From Bimuria novae-zelandiae CBS 107.79 (Eukaryota > Ascomycota > Dothideomycetes > Pleosporales > Didymosphaeriaceae), in NCBI GenBank assembly GCA_010015655.1, contig ML976825.1, forward strand, positions 1 through 40,682: a stretch of DNA of 40,682 nt. Direction: 5' to 3'. A model generated the notes under the pieces. It did no database searches. It was not told where the DNA came from and saw nothing but the letters and a program-made list of their open reading frames with translations. Shown in pieces: positions 8,990 through 18,549 of this stretch. The first letter of the stretch is position 1; each line of letters begins with the position of its first letter. The position numbers and the translations under genes are program-made.

Positions 8990-11300
8990 TACTCCTTAAA
9001 AAATTAATATTCCGCGTACGCAGTTGTAAATTGCTAATTATTAATATTATACTACTAATCGCTGTTATTATTATTGTCCTCGTAGTTCTTACTACCTTTA
9101 TACTCTATAAGGTGCACAGAGAAGTCTGCAGGCAGTAGTGTGCCTGTAAAGTGATATACGGAGAAGAACTATGTGCGGGCAGCTTTACGTTCCTTATTAG
9201 TATGGTTGGTTAACTAGTAGCCCTCTTTTTGGCAGATAAAGTACTTCTTCTTCCAGCGTGGCGTTGTGAATTCACGTCTACTATCGTTGCTATTAAAGCG
9301 CTAATTACCTCTATTACCTTAGCCTTCTTAAAATCCGCCTGCGAATCTGCTTTCGCCTTTAAATCCTCTTTAAGTTCTTCTATTCCTATTGTTGTAGTGG
9401 TGGTCGAGGTAGTACTAGTCTATAGTAATTATCTTACTCCTTATAAGCATTTACCTTATTTGCTAACGTGTAAGGTGCGTCTTAACTATAGACTATAGGT
9501 CTGTAAAGAGTCCTTCGCAGATTATGGCTAGCTTAAAGAGTGCTATTTTAAGTTCTAGAACTCCCCGGCACGCATTAATAATAGTTATATATAGGGTATT
9601 CTTACCTTTAAAGTTCTTACTAAGCGCGCGTTAGCATAATTATAGCTTATTAAGTAATATTTATAGCACCTTATATAAGCTCTTATTAGGGTTCTCCATG
9701 CGTATACAGGCGAAGGTTGTAGTTATCTAGTCTGTGTAGTAGTGTTAATGGTGGACGTCGTGATTAAAGTGGTTCTTGATCACTGTGTACGCATTAGAAA
9801 AGCTGTCACCTCTATTTATAACTTGTATATAGAATATCTCTACTTGCCTAGTAAGAATACGGGGAAACACAGCGTGGAACTACTCTTTATAGATGTCTAC
9901 CTGCCAACAGATGCTAAAGAAGATCTTAATTTTATTATTAAGCAGATTATATATATCTCTTGTGTATTTCTTATTATTATCCTAAAGCTTAGAGAACTGC
10001 GTAATTGTGTTAGCGTTAAGTTAGTCGTTACGGGACTAGCGCGGCGGCAGTGTCTTATACAGGTTATGTAGTAGCTCCAGTGGTCTGCCCGGTACACCGT
10101 TCACAGGTTGTTATAGAAACGGCGTGATTTCGCGATATGTAATCGCTGGCGGCCGTGCCTGTGTTTATAGTCGCCATTACTGTGATTGCGTATCTTGTTC
10201 CTACTATTATCAAGACTGAGGTTCTCTAAGCGCACCACTTATAAAGTGCGGTTATTAACTATTATTACTTTATCTTAGTAGTTAGATTTTATCTATCTGG
10301 TGCATTAGTTATAGCTTTTATGTTTTAGATTAGTTTCGAGCGTTGTGTCCTACTCCGTGCTATTCGCTTTGCTGTAATTACTCTTACTACTACTCGTCTT
10401 ACTATAAGTGCTCTAGCTACTATAACTATAGTGCATGTGTACTAGCTAGTAGACTATCCTGCTATAGTTATTACTACTTAGCTATTAGAGGTATCTATTT
10501 TGCGTTCTGCTGGCGCTTGTATGCCCTTAATCGTTAGTTAAATATTATAGCTTTAAATTCCACAGGGTCCCATTCGGGAGTATTCTCTAGAGTAGATAGA
10601 TTATAGAGGGAATTAGCAAGCCTCGCGTGGTTATTGCCTGTGTAGACTCCTCTATGCTATAGGACCATCTTTAGAGATTTTAGTGTATTACAGTCAACCT
10701 TGTAGAATAGCTCCTTTATCCATCCTTTAAAATTATAATAGTAGTCTACACATAGATCGTCGTCCTAGGCTATTAATACGTTATAATCGCAAATAATTTT
10801 AGTAACCTAGGTTATTACGTGCATCTTGTCTGCGTCTGTTAGTATAGGTACGTCCTAGAGAGATATGTTAACAGATTCTAGCGCTACTAGATATAGGCAG
10901 TCTCCTATAAGGTACTTTATAGTATATTTAGCCTAGCGCGAAGTAGCTTCCTAGCGTTTACTTAAGCTATACTCTAACTAATTATCGCGCAGTTAAGCTT
11001 AAGCTTAAGCATTAGCATTATCTACTACGCTATCGCTACTTTAGTTATCTGCTATTATACTAGTAGTGTTAACTCGTTGTTAATGTAGTTATCTTGTTAA
11101 TTAGTTGTTTCTAACGTGTGTTAGTGTACGTAACTAAGTTGTCTAGAGACGTTTATATAGTAAATTATAATGCGTTGCTAACGCGCTCTGTATCCGCGGA
11201 TTAGCCTAAACTAGTAGTTTTAGAGGTTAGTTAAGAGTGCTTCGTGTTATCTCTACCTCGCTCTATTCTTAGTACAGTCTACATTAACCTAAGATTTCTT
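8990..11300 (-). pseudogene. Inner copia gag region, degraded
   Basis: Upstream of the protease, on the minus strand, a zinc-knuckle-like segment (KKYFICQKEGY...NHTNKER) lies near 9190-9255. Tyr and a stop stand where Cys and Trp are expected, as RIP would produce. The rest, up to the right LTR, is the capsid part and leader, too degraded for motifs. Plus-strand frames here (for example 9742-10071) show no recognisable protein and are read as shadows. Confidence 0.7.
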
Positions 11301-11370
11301 ACGTTAGGTTATTAACAGCCTATCTCTTCTTTCTTACTGTCTGTGATAGCTTCTCGCGATTACTAATTAG

Positions 11371-11574
11371 TATTAAGAGGACTTGTTACACTAGTGCTAA
11401 AAAGAAATACTTAATAACGAGTTATATTAGGTTAATTAATGCTTCTTGTTTCTCGTTCTATCTATTGAGGATTGAAGTACATCGCGGGGTATGGAAGCTA
11501 GTCCCATATGGGGCTTGCTCTACACATATAGTGTTTTGCAACACGATAGAGGCCTTGAGGTTGTTAATCCAACA
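11371..11574 (-). repeat. Right (5') LTR of the inner copia
   Basis: This 204-bp partner of 5460-5663 is followed by the target duplication ctctg. Differences from the left LTR are mainly C/T and G/A transitions. Confidence 0.95.
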
Positions 11575-11579
11575 CTCTG

Positions 11580-14384
11580 TGAGCGAAGCCAGCCCTTCTC
11601 TTGGCTTAAGCTCCCCTATGCCCATTAGGGTATCATGTCGGATTGTTTGGTTATCAACCAGCCGGCTAATTTTATCACAGTATGCGGCCTAGGAGAGTTA
11701 AATAAGTTAGTTCTGCTAATTTCTAATTACTTTAATTCCTAGGAACTATAGTAGGTCTTCTCCGCTTGTTATTAAGTATTTCTTCCTAAGTTATTTTATA
11801 ACTTGCTAAGCTTGGCTGGCTTTGTCTTAGTAGTGCGCAATGATGATATTGTCTACATAAAAGAAGATAATAATACTATCCTTAATTATATAGCATGGCT
11901 TATAGGGCATAGTCTAGAAACTGAACTTAATAAGCGTAGCTGTAAACTCTTTCTACTAAAGAAGTAGTAAGATTCGCAGTCCGTAGAGTGCCTTTTAGAC
12001 TTTAAGGACAGTACTAGGTTTTTAATATCTAGGCGGCATGCGCATATAGACTTCTCGATCTAGTAATACGTGTACAAACGCGTTAGTAACGTTATATTAT
12101 ATAAGTTCGAGGTTATATTTAGTAGTAATTGCTATAAGTAAGCGAAAGGATCTTCTAGATAATGTTGCTACGTAGGTGTCCTAGGAGGTTATATTGCGTT
12201 ATTAGTCTCCTCTAACTACTAGTCGCGCTTTGCACTTAATAAACTAGTAATATTTATTAAACTTATACACATACACCCACATGCAGTCTAGGATTTGTTA
12301 GCCTGTTACCTTTACTATCTTGTACGGTACTTCTATCCAGGATTAGGTAATTCTATAACTGTCTAGATGCGATTGCTGCGCTTCCCGGAATAATTCTCCT
12401 ATTAGATATTAGTTAAGGTCTATTTTATAAGTGGGTGGCGGAGGTAACTATAATTAGTAAATCTTAACGCCCTTCGCTAGTAGTCTTTTTATCTAGGCTT
12501 TGTTAATTGTGTTCCTATTGTGTTTTCCGACCCTTCCTACTTCCGTTCCCCTTACAGGGAGAGGCGCGTCCCCCATGCCCCACGGGAGGCTTATGTAGAT
12601 AAAGGCTTTCAGCCAAGTCTATAGGACGTAAATTAATACAACAACAATAACAACAACTACTTTCGTTCCTGCCATGAAAGCTGCTGCCTAGGGGACTGTC
12701 TTAGATAAAGTAATCTCAGGTAGGTTTATATTTTCCCCTATTATCAGCTGTGCTAGCAGAGCTGCAGGTAGTAGAGTTAAAGGTGGTATTAGGTAGTGAT
12801 CTCTGATTTTCCTTCCTCGATAGTAGCCTGGTGGGTCTACTTCGTCCTCTATGGGTAATTCGTTTTCTGCGACATCGTCTTCGTAGAATAATTCGGTTTC
12901 TGGTTGGTGCACTGGTGGTGGTAGCTTAATTATCTTAATATGTGTAGCTATCTTAGCCAGCGTATTATGTATAACGTTATCTATTAGATCCTTTATCTTC
13001 CTATTAAAGATTATATTTTTATTAAATACGACGTCTTGCGTGCTAATAACCTTAGCCAGTATTAGTATCTATATTTAGTAAATGTTTAATAACCAGTATC
13101 TGATAAGGTATCTAATCCATGATTTAGGGTTAAGTTATTATAGTCTCGATTTTCCATAGTAGGTATTATCTGTTATAGCGAATGCTTTGCATCCGTACGC
13201 CTTTAGGTAGGCTAAGTTTAGTTTCTTAATAGACGTAATAATTCTATTAGCTAGTAATACTCGTGTGAAGAATATCTCGTATAGTGTTTTCTAGTTATTC
13301 GTGTAGTTTGGCGTTTAATTATATAGATACACTCTAGCTCTTGTAATTTTAGGCCAGAGTTCCTATAGAAGGTTTGCGTCTAGACGCATTACGCGAGATT
13401 TTTCTTTATTTACGCCCCCTAAGCGTTTAGCGCCGCCGTTTTAAGCTTGCGTGTCTAGTGCTAAAGGCTTAATAATCATGCCTAGGCTTTTTAGCCACCG
13501 CTTGACTTTAGGTTTAACTATGGTAATCTTATTATCCGTTTTAATAACTTTTAGAGTAATATCATATTAGTTCTTAAGAAATCCGAAGAAGATTATTAAT
13601 GTCTTAATAATTAACCTTACTATTCGGTTATCCGTGAAGTAGAAGTCCCATTAGAGACCAGAATATCTGTCCGTAACAAGCATCTGGCTCTTCTCTTTAT
13701 TAAACGATGGTGATTCGTAGGTGTGGAAATTAATAGAAAGCCTTTCTATAGGTCTTTACTTATTAATCCTAGGTGCGCGGCTTATCTACCTTTATATCTT
13801 TACTCTTCTACATAAGTTACACTTTACTATTGTGATTCCCTTAACGCGCACCCCCTTAGCTCGCTACACTAGGTGCTTAATTATAGCGGGTCCTGGATGA
13901 CCAAGCCTTTTATGCCATAAGAGGGCTAATACTCTTTAAGGTTATTATTACGTTTAAGAATTATAAGAATACGTATAGTGCGCTGCATAGTGCACGGGTT
14001 AGTGTTCTAATACTTATTATCTATAAATTTTAGTAAGCTCTTTAATAGTTATTCTATTTAGTCGCTTTAGGGCAGTGGGCTCTAATTAGGTATCCTACTA
14101 GAATCCCTTCTGCCTTAGCACTTGAAAGGAGACTAGGTTATATAGCATGTTTAGGCATATTGTTACGTTATATAGTACTAGTCTTTTAGCTCCCTGTTTA
14201 TGTTTTAGGTTTAAGATAATAGTTCTGTATCCCTTTACCTAGATTTAAGTGTCGCCTGCCTATATAAAGTCGCCTTGTGTAGGTAGCTAATAGTTTTAAA
14301 TCTAGTCAGGGTCGTTCGTGATGTGGCACGTCGAGCCTAAGTTAAGGATAAAAGAACGCTAAAGAGGATAGTTAAATTAGTCTA
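11580..14384 (-). pseudogene. Outer copia protease, integrase and reverse transcriptase, RIP-degraded
   Basis: On the minus strand the protease lies near 14350-14080 (GSTCHITNDPD, the aspartate region). The integrase zinc finger follows near 13930-13800 (HKRLGHPG ... CNLC), then the integrase core down to about 13100. An open stretch of 74 codons (12912-12688) is the acidic linker before reverse transcriptase. The truncated LINE copy at 12550-12656 interrupts it. Reverse transcriptase has NVTNAFVHV near 12080 and the box YVDNIIIA at 11836-11859, a changed YVDD. Stops are TAG and TAA throughout. The frame resumes at 5454. Confidence 0.88.
12550..12656 (+). mobile_element. Short 5'-truncated copy with the LINE-type 3' end
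   Basis: This ~107-bp plus-strand insertion in the outer copia carries the same 3' end as the SINE-like copy and the LINE (GTCCCCCATGCCCCACGGGAGGC, then GGACGTAAATTAATAC), followed by a CAA-rich tail. A 13-bp flanking pair, CTACTTCCGTTCC (12537-12549) and CTACTTTCGTTCC (12657-12669), differs by one C/T change and is a likely target duplication. CA and TG are well kept. Confidence 0.6.
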
Positions 14385-14399
14385 TAGTAAAGGTTGCAG

Positions 14400-15014
14400 T
14401 AGTAGTAGTAGTAGTAGTAGTATTGATTAACGTCCAGGAACGTAACGTTCTAGCCTCCCGTGGGGCATGGGGACGTGCTAAGCTATATTTACAGAAAGCA
14501 TTTCGTGCCTGCCGGCTGGCTACCATTAGAGTAGCCTTATTGTACATAGCCCATCCTCCCTTTAATAGGTCTACCTGCTACTACAGGCACCTAGATACCT
14601 ATAGTAGCCGGCCCTTATCTGTGAGGGTGTTGTTGTTCTACCCCTCTCTCCCTTGCCCTTGTAGCTCTGCTCCCGTACTGTCTTCCTCCCCCTACCTCGT
14701 ACGAAGTAGGACCTCGTACGAGTTAGCAAGCTGCCTTATACCTTAAGTAAAAACCTCGTAGGGGAAAACCTTAAGCTTAAACAAGTAGTAGTAGTCGCCT
14801 GAGCGGTACTTAGTTTGGGTGAAAGGTTTTAACCAAGTCTTGGCAGAGCGAAAACTCTGCATCTTAGCTTTTAGTCTCTTTATCGCAACAGCGCCAGCTT
14901 TTTGCGGATAAAGAACGTGATTCTAGTAATTAGCTTGTTTAGGCGAACAATTTCATACTACAGGAACCCCCCACACGGTCGTGTGGGTGGAATCACGATT
15001 TTAGTGTTCCTGTG
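14400..15014 (-). mobile_element. SINE-like insertion sharing the LINE 3' end
   Basis: This 615-bp minus-strand insertion has a (CTA)n tail at its left side (14400-14423 read as AGT repeats) and a perfect 15-bp duplication TAGTAAAGGTTGCAG at 14385-14399 and 15015-15029. It sits between gag and protease of the outer copia. Its last ~70 bases resemble the LINE 3' end (GGCACGTC...CCCACGGGAGG...GGACGT...CAATACTACTAC). The remainder shows no protein and no clear Pol III A or B box. It contains short inverted motifs (CCACACGACCGTGTGG near 14970-14990, CTCGTACGAG-type repeats near 14695-14725). It lacks the RIP pattern of its host. Confidence 0.8.
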
Positions 15015-15029
15015 TAGTAAAGGTTGCAG

Positions 15030-16392
15030 AATAGGCGGCTTGCACCTTTAAAATCTATTTTCTATTTAGTTACTAATTAGTAATCTCTAGAGTTAGGGTA
15101 TAGGAATTCTTAAAGGATAGAGTCTTAGTTCTAGGTCTGCTTTAAGCTCTTAGTAGACTTTAAAAATTAGCATTATGCTCTTGTTTTAGAGCAACGTATT
15201 TAGCTATTCTTAGGTTTGGCTCCCACTATTCTGGTGCTTTATCTAGGTAGAGATAGAAGCATTCCCTAATAGGGTGTCTTATATTACAGGCCAGGCACTT
15301 GGCGGTTTTATTAATACCTACTCTAGCAGGTTTACCACGATTGGCGTCTGCTTTAGCAGAGTTACTACTACCTTATTAAGGGTTTAAAGAGCTTAAAGGT
15401 GCACGATTATTATCCTTTATAGCTATACGTTAATGTCGGGGTCTACCCCGTTTTGTACCCCGAGAGTTTCCCGTTTCTATATATTAGGGATCCCCTTACA
15501 TGCTCTAGGCAGCTTAGCTACTTTTAGCAAGATAAGATAAGTCTTCCGTTGCAAACGCTGCCTTTTAGCTTCTATTTCGCGTTATTAGATAATTTAGCAT
15601 TATATATTCTCGGAAACGTCCTATTATGTCCTTTTGGTCCATGCCAGGTAGGTCCTTTCCATTTAATTGGAAAGTTGCAGCCCATACTAGAGCTATCTTA
15701 TTTACTACTAACATAAAGTCTATAGCCACAGGATTGAATTGTGTGGTATCGGATACGTTTAGTGTCTTAGCCTCTATTATGGCATAATTATATTTAGTAA
15801 GCTATATGTCCTAGTTATTTACTATGCGTAGAGGCTTTAACGAGCTATAGTATCGCTATCGCGCTTACTCTTGTTCGAACTTAAAGGTAACTCTTACTTT
15901 TACTTTTAGCTTTATAATCTATTTTTTAATAGTAGTATCTAGGAGATAGCAAGTGCGTTATAGATACGGTGCTACTAATAACTAGATAAATACTACGATC
16001 TGCTACAAACTTGCGACTTTAGTCTTATACTTTGTGTACTGTATCTTGTATTTCTCCATCCGGAGTTTATAGAGGTCTAAATCCTCTTTATAGCTCTTTA
16101 GTCCAGCGGACAAAAGTTTAGATAGTCTTAATAGTAAGACGCTGTCTGGAAGGGTTGCGGCTAGCGTATAGTCTACCGTCTTAGGTAGCTCGGGCTTAAA
16201 TGGCTCCGTGAGTAGGGTAATCGCTAAATCGGGGTTAACTTACGCCTATATATTGTATGCGACGCAGCGGGCTTGTAGTTAGTTAAGCTAGCTACGGTAT
16301 TTAGTGTTATTGCGAAGAATAATTATTCTGTTAGTTTAATTTAGGTTTTAGGTTGCTATTTTCGCTCTTGTTAAGGCAGTGAGACTCTTAAT
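15030..16392 (-). pseudogene. Outer copia gag, RIP-degraded
   Basis: On the minus strand the gag start is next to the right LTR and its zinc knuckle is near 15315-15275 (KCLACNIRHPIRECFYL, C-x2-C-x3-H-x4-C). The residues after it match in type the copia remnant at 980-1843, which shows one family. The capsid part (about 16300-15400) is interrupted by RIP stops. The stretch inside the LTR, ATTAAGAGTCTCACTGCC on the minus strand, is probably the primer-binding region. Confidence 0.8.
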
Positions 16393-16568
16393 TATTAGAT
16401 GTTACGTCTTAATAGATGTCCTGATAATTTAGGGGGTTAAATTAATATATTAGGTTATTCTGCCTGTCTACGGGGTTCCCTCGGCAGGTTCTGTGTGTTC
16501 TCGGTTAATCCCCGGCCTTTTTCGGGCTACCCCTGATCCTCCGAACTTGATATGCTTTTTATCTGACA
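16393..16568 (-). repeat. Right (5') LTR of the outer copia
   Basis: This 176-bp partner of 4490-4665 ends in TCTGACA and is followed by the duplication gtagt (16569-16573). It has more TG-to-TA changes than the left LTR. Confidence 0.95.
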
Positions 16569-16573
16569 GTAGT

Positions 16574-16773
16574 ACTAGGGCCACTACTAATAGACATACC
16601 TACTATAGTTAAAGCAATGCTAAGGACCTTAGGATCCTTATTATAGTGCCTACGCTAGAGCGGCTCTTATAGAGCTTATTATATATAATTAGAAAGGCTA
16701 TTTGCGACACGCTAGACCTTAACCTTAGCGCTATATTTAGCGCCTTAAAGACTAAGACAGGATAGGCTATTAC
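16574..16773 (+). pseudogene. LINE segment 2: ORF1 middle
   Basis: About 200 bases of the LINE ORF1 lie between the copia and gypsy insertions. It is assigned by continuity: removing the copia and one gtagt joins it to 4489, and removing the gypsy and one attac joins it to 23963. It is heavily RIP-mutated and carries no motif of its own. Confidence 0.75.
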
Positions 16774-16946
16774 TGTAAAAAGCGCCCTGACTACGGGCGA
16801 CTCAGTCTATCCACAGTACTAAGGCGATCCCTTAGAGAGGGAAGAGAAGGGCTACGGCGAGGGAAGTAAATAGGCGAAAGGCCCGAATAGCGCTAGTCTA
16901 GAGCGGACTAGGGCCGTCGAGGGCCCTCGACCTACGACTCGTGATA
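16774..16946 (-). repeat. Left (3') LTR of the gypsy element
   Basis: It is 173 bp, with TGTAAAAAGCGCCC...CTCGTGATA ends (TGACA in the partner), and matches 23785-23957. It contains a perfect 16-bp palindrome GTCGAGGGCCCTCGAC at 16916-16931. Confidence 0.95.
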
Positions 16947-17219
16947 AAGGCTCTTTTCTTTAAGGGTCTTGACCGCGAGAATAAGCACGTAATAATTAGC
17001 CTAATTAGGCCTTACGTATTACGTAAGCTAATAACGTAAGCTAAATCTTAGGCTTATACTAAGGCCTAAAACCCTTATTCTTACTCTCTACTCGGCGGCT
17101 TACCTTATCCCGGAGGCTCCCTAACCCGTAAGTATAACCTGGCTAATTTATAGCAGTCTAGGGTGCCTGACCCTAGATGCCCCCTATTTTAGTACCTAGC
17201 CGCTCCAAATTTGGGGGTC

Positions 17220-18285
17220 GTAAAGGTAGACTAACCTAGTGTAGGCCTATTAAGTTGTCCCCGTACTTGTTACTTCTTTACCGCCCTCTTCAGCAACCTT
17301 TAGACTTTGTCTAGACATATCTACGCTATTTAGCACTATAAGTACTGCAAACGCTGTCCTTAAGGCCCTAGTTAATAAGGCGCGTGCGAGCGCGATTAGT
17401 ACTATTAACTTATACTATACCTGCCTTCTTATTATCCTAGATAGCTTTAAGCAGTCTAATTATAAGAAGATAAAACTCTATTAGTTTTAGGTTAAGGAGA
17501 TACGTCGTGTCTAGTCTAGGGTAGTATATATTAATCTTGGCCTAATAGATTTAGAGGACTATAATTTAATCTGCCGCTATAATGCCTGCTATAGTAATAG
17601 TAGGGATTATTAGCAGGTAAGTTAGCGCTTCGAGGATTATATAGGGGTTTCGAGGCTAATTAGTAGTAGATACCTAAAGATAACTTAGAGAACGTGTTAA
17701 GTGCCCTAATTACCCTTATGCCACGCTCGAGCTAAATTAATATATACACATGCGATAAGATTAACCTCTCTAGATTAGATAAGGTATTAGTAAAGGCCAC
17801 CGCGCAGGTACTAGAGACGGAATAAAGTAATATTATTATATAAGTATTATCTAGTGTAATTAAGGGTTATTTAGACTAAGTCGCATAGGGCCACCAGATC
17901 CAAATTCTACAGAAACCTGTTAACCCCCTACTACTTAGGTTATGACACCTAGCCTCCTAAGGAGATTATTCTGGTGGTGGGCCTCTTCGTTAAGGAGAAG
18001 CGGAAGAGGAAAGCTTCTACTATAGAAGAGGGTAGTCTAACCTCCCTAGTTACTACTAGTGCTCTTACCCCTAGGCGTAAGAAGGTTACTCCTAAGTTAG
18101 TAAGGGTCCTTAACCCTAATCCTAGGTTATTAATGCTAATTTGGGGTAGTTAGCGTTTAAGGCTAGTATTCTAACCACGCTGGACTTCCTCGCGGAGGAA
18201 GTAAAGAAGAAGATTAAAAGTAAGGGTAGTTAAGAGACTTTCTAGCAAGCCTATAAGTCTAAGCGCCTAACTAATTAAGAGGGTT
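17220..18285 (+). pseudogene. Unrecognised plus-strand frame opposite to gypsy pol
   Basis: A single reading frame (frame 1) can be followed for about 350 codons in the region between gypsy pol and its 3' LTR, on the strand opposite to pol. Of the stops I translated, all are TAG or TAA, as expected if CAG, CAA and TGG codons were hit by RIP. The conceptual product has a hydrophobic and Ser-rich start, a middle with LLIILDSFKQSNYKKIKLY, VYINLGLIDLEDYNLICRY and a few cysteines, and a basic C-terminal part (VKEKRKRKAS, TPRRKKVTPK) like a nuclear localisation signal. I do not recognise the family. It may be an additional antisense gene of the element, captured host sequence, or chance. No splice sites or start were settled. 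Confidence 0.5.
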
Positions 18286-18549
18286 ATTTAGTATAATCTA
18301 GGGATTCCTGCCCCTATTAATAGTGTCCAGATTTTATTCACGTTCTATACCCTTAGGCGGTTTTGGTTAGGTTTTAGTTAGCTATAATCGCGTTGGGTAC
18401 GGTCTAAATGGGCTTGTAAGCCTCTGTTAGGCCCTAAGAGGCGTGAATGGGCCTAGATAGCTCGTTCTAGTCTTTAGTCTATTTAAGAATTCTCTGCCTT
18501 GTTTATTCTAGTATTTCGCAGCCTATAAAGTGTACTCTTTAGGGTAATC

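Larger units (their letters stand above)
5460..11574 (-). mobile_element. Inner Ty1/copia element of a second lineage, nested in the outer copia
   Basis: A 6115-bp LTR retrotransposon on the minus strand, inserted at the reverse transcriptase/RNase H junction of the outer copia. Both LTRs are 204 bp, and the 5-bp target duplication ctctg is perfect (5455-5459, 11575-11579). On the minus strand gag is at the right, followed by protease, integrase, reverse transcriptase and RNase H. A purine tract (GAGAAAGAAAAGA on the minus strand, around 5678-5690) lies next to its 3' LTR. The proteins differ clearly from the outer copia, so this is another lineage. Confidence 0.95.
4490..16568 (-). mobile_element. 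Outer Ty1/copia element, inserted in the LINE
   Basis: This LTR retrotransposon lies on the minus strand, flanked by gtagt duplications at 4485-4489 and 16569-16573. Both LTRs are 176 bp. Its net length is about 5.2 kb once the second copia (5460-11574), the truncated LINE copy (12550-12656) and the SINE-like copy (14400-15014) are taken out. On the minus strand the order is gag, protease, integrase, reverse transcriptase, RNase H, as in Ty1/copia. A purine-rich tract (GAGGGGGTG on the minus strand) lies next to the left LTR, as expected for its 3' end. Confidence 0.95.

Noticed and set aside
9742..10537. Plus-strand open frames within the inner copia gag region
   Set aside because: They lie opposite to the coding strand, have low-complexity Tyr/Ser-rich or hydrophobic content, and no partner frame extends them.
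12688..12912. A separate small acidic protein gene on the minus strand
   Set aside because: It lies between integrase and reverse transcriptase of the outer copia, in the same orientation, and is best read as its linker.
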